64,000 nucleotides of DNA from Chaetomium olivaceum (taxonomy: Eukaryota > Ascomycota > Sordariomycetes > Sordariales > Chaetomiaceae): contig JAYWVB010000019.1 in assembly GCA_039881045.1 (NCBI GenBank), positions 544,313 to 608,312 of the forward strand, read 5' to 3'. Numbering within the stretch: the stretch's first letter is position 1; the number at the start of each line of letters is the position of its first letter. Under the pieces are notes generated by a model. The model was not told where the DNA came from, did no database searches, and was given only the letters and a program-made list of their open reading frames with translations. The position numbers were made by a program, and so were the translations under genes. This document shows, piece by piece, positions 1 through 12,072 of the stretch.

Positions 1-18
1 CCCTCCGCTGTTGCCGAG

Positions 19-3000
19 ATGGATCTGGAGTCGAGCCCCCCTACCGAGTCCACGCCGACGAAGCAGTCGTCGACATCGCCATCACAACATTCGACCACCC
101 CATCCGCGCCGGGAGGTACGACGACGACCACCACCACGGCGGGGCAGCTGAGTTTCCGAAGGTTGGTTGGTATTCTTGGTGTCGGCCCCTTCCTACTGCG
201 GGCGGGGCAAGCGGGTGTCGGCTGCGCTAACCTAGTCTTTTCTGCAAACTGAAGGCAACGAGCCTCGAGAGCCTGCGAGGTGAGTAGCTGCCCAGCTCTA
301 TTTATGTTTGGTTGGAAGCCGGGTTGTGCGGTGGATTAGATACGACCCCTCCGAGGCTCGACCGCGATTACCACAGCCTCGCCTATCGTGCCTCGGCTCA
401 TCTGCCCACCGGCATCTTGAGGAGCGCAAAGCTGACCAGTCATCGTTTCCAGACATGCCATGCCCGCAAAGTACGGATACCCTCAGCCCATTACCGCAGA
501 TCCACCCATGCTTCGTGCTTGGTGCTTCGTTCATGATGTGGATGCTCACATCTACTTCTGCAGGTCCGCTGCGATGCCGCGAATCTCGGCGTTCCGTGTA
601 CCAATTGCGTCGCCTTCCAGATCGAATGTCGCATCCCACAGCCGAAAAGAAAGAAGGCGCAGGCCAATGCCGCGCCGTCCAGAGACTCAGATAGGTACAT
701 ACATCAGTACCCCTCCCCTGACCGTTGCGCCATATGCGGATAACTGGCATGCCCGCCGTTTCCCCCCCTGCCTGGGCCCATCGCCTGGTCGCTTGGTGTT
801 GCTACTCCACATGCTGTCGACGGTGACGCTGACTTTGGCAGCAGCGAGCGAGGTGACGAAGACAGATCACCGCTCCCGCCTGGCACGGCCACGTTCCCGA
901 GCGGAACCCGACCCCCGGCCGTCTATCACACCCACGAGGGTACTCCTTCGACCGCCAACATAGAAGTTGAGCAACAGAAAAAGGAGGAGTTTGATAAGGC
1001 CACGCTTGCCAGCTACATGGACCTCGTCATGAAGCCCAAGTTCACGAGGGCACCCATTACCGAGGCTGGAAGAGTCGCATACTTGGGCGAGTCTTCCAAC
1101 CTCACACTTTTGGTCCACGACCGGCAGAACGATGGGGATGTGGTCCACTACCCCTTGCCGGAAAACATCAGGGGCTCGAGAGCGCGTTTGACTGAGTTGG
1201 ACAACGTCGAGATCGAGATCCTACATCATCGGGGCGCCTTTCTCCTCCCACCACGGCTCCTTTGCGACGAACTGATCGACTCATATTTCAAATGGATACA
1301 TCCCATCGTCCCGGTGATCAACAAGACGAAATTCTTGCGGCGTTACAAGGATCCGAAGAATCCGCCTTCGCTCCTCCTGCTTCAGGCCATGATGCTCGCC
1401 GGGTCGCGCGTCTGCACTAACCAGCAGCTGATGGATGCGAACGGCTCGTCGACCCCAGCCGCCCTAACCTTCTATAAAAGAGCCAAGGCCCTTTACGACG
1501 CCAACTACGAGGATGATCGGGTTACCATTGTTCAGTCCCTTTTGCTCATGGGTTGGTATTGGGAGGGCCCTGAGGATGTCACAAAGAACGTCTTCTACTG
1601 GACTCGAGTCGCAACAATCGTTGCGCAAGGCTCGGGCATGCACCGCAGCGTGGAGGGTTCACAGCTCAGCAAGTCGGACAAGAGGCTATGGAAGCGGATT
1701 TGGTGGACGCTCTTCACGAGGGACCGGTCCGTGGCCGTTGCGCTGGGACGGCCGTGCCACATCAACCTGGATGACTCGGACGTTGAGATGTTGACTGAGG
1801 ACGACTTTGTGGAGGATGAGCCCGATCGGCAAAGCGAGTACCCGCCCGATCCGATTCATGTGCAGTTCTTTCTACAGTACGTCAAGCTCTGCGAGATCAT
1901 GGGTCTCGTGCTCTCACAACAATATTCAGTCGCCGCAAAGGGGCGCAGGCACAATCCCATCGACCTAACCCACAGCGACATGGCGCTTGCCGACTGGTTG
2001 CAGAACTGCCCCAAAATAGTATACTGGGAGGTACCGAGGCACCACTTCTGGTCCGCCTTGCTCCATTCAAACTACTACACCACCCTCTGTCTGCTTCATC
2101 GCGCGCACATGCCACCGAGTGGCTCCCAGAAGTTTGGGGACGACCATTATCCATCCCGGAACATTGCCTTCCAGGCGGCGGGCATGATCACATCCATCAT
2201 CGAGAATCTTTCCACTCGCCAGGAGCTTCGATATTGCCCGGCCTTTGTTGTGTATAGTTTGTTCTCGGCCCTGATCATGCACGTCTACCAGATGAGATCG
2301 CCAGTGCCGACGATTCAGCAAGTCACCCAGGATCGGATACGGACATGCATGAGCGCCCTAAAGGACGTTTCTAGGGTATGGCTTGTTGGGAAGATGGTTC
2401 ATACGCTTTTCGAGTCCATCCTTGGGAACAAGGTGCTCGAAGAAAGGCTCCAGAAGGCAGCCGGGAAACGGCACCGCAAGGCACAGCAAAGTCTATCCCA
2501 ACTGGAGCAGCAGCGTTACGCTCAGGAGCAGAAGCGCAAGTACGATGAGATGGCTATCGACTTTAGCGTGAGCACACCCCAGCCGCAAGAATCATACGAG
2601 CGCTCAAGACCACAGACACCAAGTATGACCTCCAAGAACGAACCGGCAGCTGGGGCGATGCCACCTCCCAACCACGCATCGCCGCACCCGCGTAACGGCG
2701 ACACCTTTATGGGAGGGACAGCCTCGCGGCCGCATACACGGCCCGCGACCCCTTTCAACCCCTCCTTCTCGGTACCAGGCACCCCTCCTGATCTCTATCT
2801 GGTTACAAGGAACTCGCCGAACTTGTCGCAGGCCGTTTGGGAGAACTTCCAGCCGGATCAGCTGTTCCCGGAGAGTGCTCACGCTCCACTATTCCAACCA
2901 ATCTCCCCTCAGCAAGCACAACAGAACCTCGACCAGCAGCAGATGATGGCGCAGATGCAAAGTCAGAACATGCAAGGGCAGCCGATGGACGGTGGCCAGA

Positions 3001-3371
3001 ACGTATTCGGCCAGGTCCTGCCCAAGCGAGGGTTAGACGGTAGCCCAATGCAGCAGAATCCGATGATGCAACAGGGCATGGCGGGTTCTTTCCAAGGCCA
3101 GCAGAACCCTAACATATGGCATGGGTTTGAGGTACCCATGGTCGACGGGCAAAGCCCGAGCGATAGCTGGAGCACTGGCTCCGTACACGGCCAGCCGCCT
3201 GTACCGGCGACGCTTAATGTGGAGGATTGGTGAGTGGACTACCTACCCTATCCATTCGCCTCCGGTATGAGGTATGAGGACAGTATTCTAACCCTATTTT
3301 GCAGGTTCCAATTCTTCGGGATTCAAAATGACCCAGGAAATCCCATGAACCTCGACAATCTGTCCCTGTAG
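19..3371 (+). CDS. Zn2Cys6 transcription factor, CTF1/Far (cutinase/fatty-acid regulator) type
   Basis: Six exons can be placed: 19-161, 255-279, 453-470, 564-694, 842-3229 and 3305-3371 (exon 5 could start at 845 instead). All joins keep frame and give about 923 residues. The first three introns split the DNA-binding domain. Once joined, it is a complete Zn2Cys6 cluster with cysteines 55, 58, 65, 74, 77 and 84 (CX2CX6CX8CX2CX6C), followed by a basic PKRKK stretch. Next comes a fungal_trans middle domain containing LPPRLLCDELIDSYFKW and RLWKRIWWTLFTRDR. The tail is rich in Gln and Met, consistent with activation. The cluster and the block around YLGESSNL and HYPLPENIRGSRAR resemble proteins annotated as cutinase transcription factor 1-alpha/beta. 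Family members (Aspergillus FarA/FarB) switch on fatty-acid catabolism. Alpha versus beta is not decided here. Zn2Cys6 identity is very secure; the subfamily is recognised from memory. Confidence 0.87.
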
Positions 3372-5448
3372 ACAGACCGGCGTTTTTTCGCCGGTTGGGT
3401 TGTGCTTTACTCTTAACAATCTAAGCACATCCATCTATCTACCTTATGCGCGTTTCGGCCAGGAGCCGATGTGGCATCTGTGATAGAGACGGGGCTATGG
3501 GAGTGTCACAGACACTGTGCAACGGGCTGGCTTGGGTAATATTTCGATTATTTTTGGCTCTCTTGGGTAGCAAAGAGTCGATGGGTCCGAGTACGTTGTT
3601 CTTGTTGTAATGGGCTCGAGCAAACATACCAGGTGTTGGATACCTATGGCTTAGGTAGTTTGTAGGTTTTTTATGGACAAAGGCTCCTTAACTGATACCG
3701 CAAACGGAGAAGCTAAAGAAAGTTACAAAGTACTCCAACGCCCGTCGGCACTTCGGATGCACAACATGTTCAAGGTTGGGCCGCAGGTTGGGCCGCACAA
3801 CCGCCACAGCGCGCACAAGGTGACGATGGCTTTGCGAAACCATTATTGTACTTCGTAGTCCGTGTTTCGAACGACCCAGGTGCTGGGTCGATGAAATGAG
3901 TCTCAACGGTCTCGACCTTGAAGGTACCTCGGTAACTTCAACATGACTGTGCATTGTGGAGAGTTGCAACCTTCTTATTAAAGGCAAGTAGGTCAGTTCG
4001 AGACGCAATGCCAGTTCTAGCGCCAACACCTCATCCAATCTCGTGTCGTCCCCCACGATACCTATTGAGATGGGCAGATGCAAGCGCCGTCTTGCATTCC
4101 CCAACCCCGCGCACGATTGGAAGAGCGGGCCGCTGCGCAACCAGAGCTTGGAACGAGCGAGGTTCGAGAATCATCTATAATATATCTCGACTATTCATCT
4201 CCACACCCCCTGTCGTCTGTCGGCGCTTCTTTTTGGATGTCTCGGAGCCAATCGGTCGTTGGTTGGTGGCCCCCTCCTGCCCAGTGTTGGGGCAGCTGTT
4301 CGAGAAGGGTCCCATGCCCTTTCTCGTCGCTCACGCACATCAACTGTCGCTGGCGGTGTGAAGAGATGGGGCCTCTGCAGACGCTAAATAAGCGCGGTGG
4401 TGGTTTGGGCGTTGTTCTTGGTGATGATTGACCAGAGCCACCATGCGCCTTTCGTCACCCCGCCCCCGCCATGGATGAACCCCTCATCTCTCTACACGAG
4501 GAGATGAGATGAGCCTGGGTGTCCATCAAACCAGATTTTGGAGGCTTTTGGATACGGTTTGTGCCATAGTTTTTGCTGCTCATTGAATGCGCGCTTGCGA
4601 GCTCCGTGTGAGATGCCAGTGGGCGCAACCGTCTCTGCCGCGGGGGCATCCATTTCCACACGTTGAGGGAAGCGGGATGGAAGCTGACTGCGCAGGATGG
4701 TTACCACTCTGGGCAGTTGGGTAACGCTTGCGGGATCGCTTCCAGTGCCCAATTTGTGCCACACAAAACGTTGCTGCGTTTAAAAGCGGCTGCCCGGTTT
4801 CCGCCTGGTGAAGATGTCTGCCTGATAGACGCGCAATCCCCGATTCACAAACGCGCGGACTCGATACAGCTTGTTGGCTCTTCGAGTTCCTTGCGGCTAA
4901 CAAACTTACCGCAGCCCATCCCGACAAGGGTCTTCCCTCCATTATCACAGAGAGGGGCAGCCAAGCGTTCGCGGGAGTCCCCACTGCATGTGCTGCTGGG
5001 CGCCCCTGCTGCAGGGCCTCCGCCAGTTGCCGCCTTCCGCTGCTGGGTGTAATCGTTAATCCTGACAGCTTCATGCCCGCCCAAGATTTCCTCCTGCCTA
5101 GGTACATAGCTGACACCTCATCCGCTGCCATACCTGAAGACCAGGTTGGGACTATGCGCAACATTGACGAATAATACCGTGCACCCGCCCTGAACAACTA
5201 CACTACGAGATAATCCTTCCCGTAAATCCACTCCAACGTAACCGTGGCAGCGGCCACAACCCCGCCGCCTCGCCCGACGACCTCAGCTGCACGCCCACCC
5301 GCCCCAAACCCGACACCTAAGCCGCTCCTCGATCGCAACCTGGCCAAATAATTCTCATCCTGTGGGAGGTCTGTGGGCAAAACAGTCGCGCGAGGCCCAA
5401 AACCATCACAGGTGTCCTGCTTCGCGCAGCACAAGACTCTGGCCTAAG
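3372..5448. other. Intergenic region, no gene seen
   Basis: About 2.1 kb between the first regulator and BRO1. The open frames on either strand overlap one another, lack domain-like sequence and have no convincing intron joins. The right end (about 5200-5448) is pyrimidine-rich and probably holds the BRO1 promoter and leader. A CCTAGGTAC motif of the kind scattered in this genome lies near 5096. Confidence 0.6.
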
Positions 5449-8400
5449 ATGACGCAAGCGCCCATGATCTCGGTGCCTCTCAAGGCCACCAACGAGATTG
5501 ACTGGATCACGCCTCTAAAGTCCTACATCCAGAACACGTACGGCGACGACCCCGAGAGATATGCCGAAGAATGCGCCACGCTCAACCGGCTACGGCAGGA
5601 CATGAGGGGGGCTGGGAAGGACAGCACCGCGGGGAGGGATCTCCTATACCGGTACTACGGCCAGCTCGAACTCTTGGATCTGCGCTTTCCGGTCGACGAA
5701 CAGCATATTAGGGTCTCTTTCACCTGGTAATTATCGCTTCTCCCCACCTCTGTGGCTCCTTGTATTATCGTGTTCTGACCCTCTCTGGTGCAGGTTTGAT
5801 GCCTTCACGCACAAGGCCACGGCACAATACTCGTTAGCGTTCGAAAAGGCCTCCATCATCTTCAACATCTCAGCCGTCCTGTCCTGCCACGCCGCCAACC
5901 AGATACGAACTGAAGAGGCAGGCCTCAAGCAGGCATATCACTCCTTCCAGGCCTCGGCCGGCATGTTCACGTACATCAACGAAAACTTCCTCCACGCCCC
6001 GTCGTCCGATCTTAGTAGAGAGACGGTGAAGGCGCTCATAAACATCATGCTGGCGCAAGCACAGGAGGTGTTCCTGGAGAAGCAGATTGCCGACCAGAAG
6101 AAGATTGGCCTTCTAGCGAAGTTGGCGAGTCAAGCGGCTACGCTTTATGGACAGGCACTTGAGGGCATACAAGAGAACGTCACCAAGGCGATATTCGAGA
6201 AGGTTTGGTTGCTGATGGTGCAGGCCAAGTTCAACTTGATGGCCTCCATTGCCCAATATTACCAGGCGCTTGCCGACGACGACGCAAACTCACACGGTAT
6301 GGCCGTCGCTCGGCTACAGGTGGCCGAGGGCCATGCGCGTGAAGCTAATAAAATCGCCACCAACTTTCCCAACTCCGTGCCGCCCAGCTCGAACCTAACG
6401 GCAGACTGTGGCGCGACGCTAGCCGAGACCACCAAGCGACACCTGGCCACGGCTCAACAGAAGCTCAAAGAACTGACCAAGGACAATGACTTCATCTACC
6501 ACCAGCCGGTGCCTGATGCGGCCGGGGTACCGGCGGTAGCGAAACTACCGGCCGCGAAACCCATCCCGGTCAGCGAGCTTTACGCGGGGCAAGATATCCA
6601 ACGGATCACCGGCCCTGACCTATTTGCGAAGATTGTCCCGCTAGCAGTTACCGAATCAGCAAGTTTGTATGACGAAGAGAAGGCGAAACTGGTGAGGGCC
6701 GAGACGGAGAGAGTAGACACGGCGAACGGCGAGATGGCCGCGAGCCTAGATTACCTTAGGCTGCCTGGCGCTTTACAGGTCCTGAAGGGCGGCTTCGACC
6801 AGGAGATTTTACCCGACGAGGACTTCAGGACATGGTGTGTTGATGTGGCAGACCACGAAGATCCATCCAAGATCTTCGACATTCTGCATACGCAGAAGCA
6901 AACGATAGTGGCGTCCTTGGAGCGGAGCAGCAAGCAATTGGACATGGAGGAAAGCGTGTGCGAGAAGATGAGGTCCAAATACGAATCGGATTGGACTCAA
7001 CAACCCAGCTCACGGCTCACTACCACGCTAAGAGGCGATATCCGGAATTATCGGGAAGCGTTAGACGAGGCCGGAAGGAGCGATGGCCAACTTGCCACAA
7101 AGCTACGGCAAAACGAATCCGAGTTCGGGGAAATGCGCTCAGCCGCCGAGCACGGCGAGGTCGACTCTCTATTCCAGAGAGCTGTGAAGAAGGTACGGAA
7201 ATCGAGCAATGCCAACAGCCCATCTTCGGAGCCCAACCTACTCGATGCCGACTTCGACGACGGCGGGCCCAGCGTTGTTGATCAGATCGCCAAGGTGGAG
7301 GATATCCTGAAGCGGCTGAACCTCATCAAGCGGGAGCGCATTCAAGTGCTCAAAGACTTGAAGGAGAAGGTATGTAGGGTGTTGGGAGGGACAAGAGGGG
7401 TCCTCAGCTAACCAACTGCGCTAGGCACACAACGACGACATATCACAGATACTGATCCTGAACAAGAAGTCCATCGCAAACTATGAGCAGCAGCTATTCC
7501 AACAGGAGCTCGAAAAATATCGGGGATTCCAAAACCGTCTGGTTCAGGCGACCCATAAGCAGGCAGCCTTGATGCGAGAGCTAACTGTCGCCTTCAACGG
7601 TCTCCTGCAAGACAAACGGGTCAGGGCAGAGCAGAGCAAATACGAGTCATTCCAGCGGCAGAGAGGAACAGTGATCGGAAGATACAAACGGGCGTACCAG
7701 GAATTTTTGGATCTCGAGGCCGGCCTCCAAAGCGCGAAAACCTGGTACAGTGAAATGAAGGAGACGGTAGAGAGTCTTGAGAAGAACGTTGAGACCTTCG
7801 TCAACAACCGACGAGCCGAAGGGGCTCAGCTACTCAACCAGATCGAGCAGGACCGGGCCGCGAACAAGGGACAACAAGCTGCGATGGAACAGGAACGGAT
7901 CAGAGGGTTGATGGAGCGCATGTCGATGGAACCACCAACATCCTCCCCCCAACCAACCTCATCACGGCCGACACCCGCGCCCCTCACTTTCAGCCCGGGT
8001 CCTATGTATCCCAAGACGACCTTTTCTGGGCAATACCAGCTTCCCAGCTCACCTCCACCGACGCAAACAACCGCCCCGCAGTCATACATGCAGCAGCCGG
8101 GAGGTCAGACCTTTAGCTACAACCCCAGTTCCCATGGCCGCATCCCTGGCCCGGCGTCACCTCCGCCGACCCAATCAACCTTCAACATTGGCCACATGCG
8201 GCCCGGCCCGGCATCCCCACCACCAACGCAGACCACGTTCTCCCAGCCGTCGAGATACAGCACTTACGGGAACCCAGCGGCCATGCCGCACCAACAACCG
8301 CAGCAGCAGCAGCAAATACCGACCCAGCAACAGCAACAACACGCGAGCTATGTCCCACCCAACTTTGTGCCGCCCCCGCCCCCGCCCGGACCACCGCCTC

Positions 8401-8558
8401 TGGGGCCGCAGCAGACGGTGCATTATGGAGCGGGCTACTACAATGGCGATCCGAATGCGGGGAGGCCGGGGTCGGCACAGCAGCATATGCCGGGACAGGG
8501 GCAAGGGCCGGGTCAGGGACAGCAGGACCCATGGGCGGGGTTGAGTGCGTGGAAATGA
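5449..8558 (+). CDS. bro1: BRO1-domain vacuolar sorting protein (ESCRT-III-associated)
   Basis: Three exons, 5449-5726, 5794-7369 and 7425-8558, join in frame to give 995 residues. Residues 1 to about 390 form a BRO1 domain, with the characteristic start MTQAPMISVPLKATNEIDW and the block RDLLYRYYGQLELLDLRFP. A helical V-domain-like region follows (about 400-750). The tail is rich in Pro and Gln, contains several SPPPTQ(S/T)T repeats, and ends in DPWAGLSAWK. BRO1/ALIX proteins bind ESCRT-III (Snf7) and recruit the deubiquitinase Doa4 at endosomes during multivesicular-body sorting. The paralogue PalA/Rim20 acts in pH signalling, but its N-terminus differs, and the long proline-rich tail favours BRO1. 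The start is the first ATG of the conserved frame. No frame disruption is seen. Confidence 0.93.
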
Positions 8559-9564
8559 GCGCTCGCGGTGGTGGGCTGGGACGTGAGAGGGAGACGATAA
8601 GCCGGTAGGGGAGGTGAGATGGGAGGTGGGAGTGGAGTGGTATTGTTGACAGAATAAGGGGTTTGATGAGTTTGAGTCGGAGTGACTGCTCTGTATGTGG
8701 ACATGGAAACGCGAGATGACTTAGCATGGCAGAGCGGATGAGATGGGGAGAGTTTTTGAATAGAATCGCCGAAGCAAGCGATGTGGAATGGAATATCAAA
8801 TCTTCCAATGGGTATGACCAGTCGGTTCCAATCCCGACGGAGACAACCACATCTTACCCCTTGTTTCCTTCCAGGCGATTTACTGCTTGATATCCTGACT
8901 GGGTACGCTTCTGTCAGAATCAAATGCGCAAGACAACCATTTGTAGTTGGTGTGTTTTTGCTCCTTTTCCCTCCTTTTTGCTTGGCCGTTTCCCCAGGAA
9001 CGGTTCCCCTTAAGGGTGGAGGCGGGGCCGGCAAGAGGCACTGCGCTGCGGGAGAAAATATCAGCCCCTTATGGAACCCCTCTGGCTCCCCTCCTGCAGC
9101 CTGCGGGGTAGGTGGGGTGGGGTTGCGGGACGGGGGAAACTGCAGATGCAAGTCGCACTCGTCATCCGGCACTTCGCGCGGTATGGCTAGGAACAATCTA
9201 GAGCGTGGGTACCTAGGAGGAAGGCCGAGCTGAGCATTCTTCTGTTGGCGCTTACCTTAGGCTGATGTAGCCCGGCGGGTTTCCAATGTGCTGCTGCGAG
9301 TTCGGTGATTCTGCGACTGAGCTACTCATATGAACCTGGAAGGTAGTCGCACTCGACGCGGCGCCTCATTTAAGCCCCGAAAGGCCCCTTCCGCTCGTCC
9401 TACCTACTTCGTACCCGCTCGTGCTCCCCTTAGACTCAACCTCACTTTTACTACTTGTTGTCCGTTATATCGAGCAATTGATACCATTGCCAAAACGATT
9501 TGACTGTCTTCTTGTCCAACTACCTGGCAATTGAGAACCAACACCACAACAATAACTTGTGAAG
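8559..9564. other. Intergenic region between BRO1 and the FAH-family gene
   Basis: About 1 kb. The left part is a purine-rich BRO1 3' region. The right end (about 9400-9564) is a CT/CA-rich leader typical of fungal 5' UTRs and leads to the ATG at 9565. A GTACCTAGG motif lies near 9209. No coding region is supported. Confidence 0.55.
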
Positions 9565-10714
9565 ATGTCATTCGATCGTGAGATACAATCCCCGTCCTCC
9601 TCTAACCCCTCTCCAACTCCGATTGTTCCTGACCACCCCAGGCATTGTCCGGTTCGCGCCCAAGGGCGACGACAGCAAAGTCCTCCTCGGCGAGCCCGTT
9701 GACAGCTCCGTCGACGTCGGTGCCGCCGTTCGCAAGGGCGAGGATGTGCAGGTAAAAGTGTACAGCGGCACTTCGGTGCTTGACGCCGGGTCGCCGACAG
9801 GAGAGACCGCCGTTATCGGCCGTATCCTCGCACCTCTCACCCAACAAGAGGTTGGGACCATCCGCTGTATCGGACTGAACGTGGGTTATCTCTCCCCCAG
9901 AACTCCCAGCGGAAAGGTCACTGCTGATGCTGATACCGTCTCGAACAGTACAAGAAGCATGCCGAGGAGGCTAAAATGAACATCCCGGAGATCCCCACCG
10001 TCTTCCTGTACGTTTACACCTCGCAGCCCCTCCCACCTCGCATCCAGCTAGTTAACACTCCTGTCCCCCCTACACAGCAAGCCCTCAACCTGCCTCGCCG
10101 ACCCCTACCCGGCCCCGACCATCATCCCCAAGCACACCCTCGCCAGCGACTCGGCCGACTACGAGTCCGAGCTGGCCATCGTTCTGGGCCGCGAGGCCAA
10201 GAACGTGTCCGAGGCCGACGCCCTCGACTACGTGCTGGGCTACACGGCCAGCAACGACATCTCGAGCCGCGCTTCCCAGTTCGCCCAGACCCAGTGGTGC
10301 TACTCCAAGGGGTTTGATGGGGCTTGTCCGATTGGCCCCGTGCTGGTGTCGAAGCGGTTGGTGCCAGATGTTGGGAAGATGAGGTTGCGGGGGCTGAAGA
10401 ATGGGAAGGTGGTGCAGGATAGTGGGTTGACGTACGTTTCTCTTTTCTTGCTTGATCTCTAGGGATCAAGGAGTTGTTGTTTTCTGACTGACACCGTCTG
10501 TTTTAGGGATCTCATCTTCTCGGTCGAGCAGATCGTCAGCTTCCTCTCGCAGGGCACGACGCTGCCCAAGGGCACCGTTATTATTACCGGCACTCCGGCG
10601 GGCGTCGGGTTTGCGCACAAGCCGCAGGAGCTGTTGCATGACGGGGACGAGTTTGTGGTGGAGATCCAGCCGCATATCGGGAGCCTGTACAATGTGATGC
10701 AAAACGAAAAATGA
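9565..10714 (+). CDS. Fumarylacetoacetate hydrolase (FAH) family enzyme, FAHD1-like
   Basis: Five exons, 9565-9577, 9642-9880, 9949-10007, 10078-10431 and 10507-10714, join in frame to 290 residues. The first exon codes for only four residues and one base (M-S-F-D plus C). The product has the FAH C-terminal fold. It shows IRCIGLNYKKHAEEAKM, then YESELAIVLGREAKNVSE with its acidic metal ligands, then GYTASNDISSRASQ, and ends with LPKGTVIITGTPAGVGF and DGDEFVVEI. FAHD1-type proteins act as acylpyruvases or oxaloacetate decarboxylases, often mitochondrial; the true FAH of tyrosine breakdown is longer (about 420 residues). The substrate cannot be read from sequence. The gene converges on the small gene at 10897-11474. 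Confidence 0.9.
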
Positions 10715-10896
10715 ACGGGGACCCGCTGAGAGCGAGGAGTGGATTTGCGCCAGTACCTAGGTAGTCTCTAGACTCTAGATATGCCTTTTCTAAGGAACAA
10801 CACCGGACACATGCATACAGCCCTTTACATGAATGGTTCTAAGCCGCCAACCCCTTCCCCAACCATTTTCTAAGACCTCATTCTATCAATGCAACT

Positions 10897-11474
10897 CTAT
10901 CCCAACAACGCAGGCAAGTTCTCCTTGATGTACTCAACCACCGCGTCCGGCCCCTTGTCCACCTGCAACCCCTGCGGCAGCGAAAAGGTCTTTAAGTCAG
11001 GCACGATCTCTTTAGCAATTGCGATGATTTGGCGTGCCTCGTCGGGCGTCCACATGGATGCCGTAAACTGCCAATCGTCTTAGTCTTTCCCTTTCCCCCA
11101 AAAGCAATCACTTCGACGAGCGAGCCACGCGCACTTACCAAAACATCCGGCCGGGCCTCCTCCACCGTCTTGCGCACCTCGTCTATACCTACAGTCACAC
11201 GGTCGGTCAAGTCAGATGAGATTCGTTTCCTCCCATGATACTGTCCAGGAGATGTCAAGGGCAAGGGCGGGAGGTGAACGAAAGATAATAACGAAATGGA
11301 GATAAAGCGAAATACGAGAGAGAGTCGGAGGGAGAGAGACGTACTGGCGGCGTTGGCGGCGTGGATGATGGTGTACTGCTCACTCACGTCAGCCACCACC
11401 CGGCCGATCAGCCGCCGGGCGCGGTCGGGCGCCGTGTTGACTGTGACTAGTCTGAAGGGGCCGGCGGGGGACAT
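10897..11474 (-). CDS. Small conserved fungal protein, unknown function
   Basis: Reading on the minus strand, exons 11474-11345, 11188-11139 and 11067-10897 join in frame (GTACGT..TAG and GTAAGT..CAG introns) to give 116 residues. The product starts MSPAGPFRLVTVNTAPDRA and ends KENLPALLG. It alternates predicted strands and helices (ADVSEQYTIIHAANA, DEVRKTVEEARPDVLFTAS, DEARQIIAIAKEIVPDL), suggesting a compact alpha/beta fold. The repeated 'DVLFTASMWTPDEA' style hints at a nucleotide-binding-like fold, but no catalytic motif is visible. I recognise the type only as a conserved hypothetical protein of filamentous fungi. It lies 182 bp from the end of the convergent FAH-family gene. Confidence 0.75.
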
Positions 11475-11481
11475 GGCGGTG

Positions 11482-11538
11482 GCGGGTGGTTGGTGGGTGG
11501 TTGCTGGTGGGTGGTTGCTGGTGGGTGGTTGCTGGTTG
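11482..11538. repeat. Short GGTGGGTGGTTGCT minisatellite
   Basis: About three imperfect copies of a 14-bp unit (GGTGGGTGGTTGCT) lie immediately upstream of the start codon of the small minus-strand gene, probably in its 5' leader or core promoter. On the transcribed strand this is a C/A-rich tract. Confidence 0.7.
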
Positions 11539-12072
11539 GAGGTAGGTAAGATGAGATTGGAGATGGTGTAGGCTTGTGCTCGGGGATAGGTGAAGAGGTA
11601 AGGGGTCTGATGTTTTGTTACGGAAGGATAAGAAACATGAGATGTCTTGTTTATTAGGTTATTCCGTCTCGTCTACATATGCTTGAAGAATGGGAGCATG
11701 CTCGGTTTGGGATGCTTTGACTGGCACACTGGGGAGTGCCAGGGGAGTACAATAATCCCATGGCCTTGTCTCAGAGTAGTAAGGTGGAAGCCATCGTGGG
11801 GTTTAGTGGCGGTTTCGAAGCTGTGACGGGGAACCAAGGCTGGCACCTTGCCTTGCTGCCTCCCGTCCTTGTGTATGGAACTGGGGCGAGGGCAATGGTT
11901 TTCCCGAGATGAGCCTCGGCCGCCCGAAGAACAGTGAAGTGGACACCGGGGATTAAAAGTATCCTCCGGGATAGACTTGAGGTGGTTGAAGGGTTAGGGT
12001 TCGGTGGAAGTCAACCCCTGACGACCAATTGTTTGTTTTAACCCCCTGGCCCCTTCTCATAAGCCCTGGCTC
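11539..12072. other. Intergenic region, no gene seen
   Basis: About 530 bp between the promoter of the small gene and the 3' end of the second Zn2Cys6 regulator. A GGGTTAGGG motif (telomere-repeat-like) occurs near 11992. No coding region is supported. Confidence 0.5.

Noticed and set aside
4580..5197. 205-codon minus-strand open frame upstream of BRO1
   Set aside because: Overlaps several competing frames, low-information sequence and no conserved motif.
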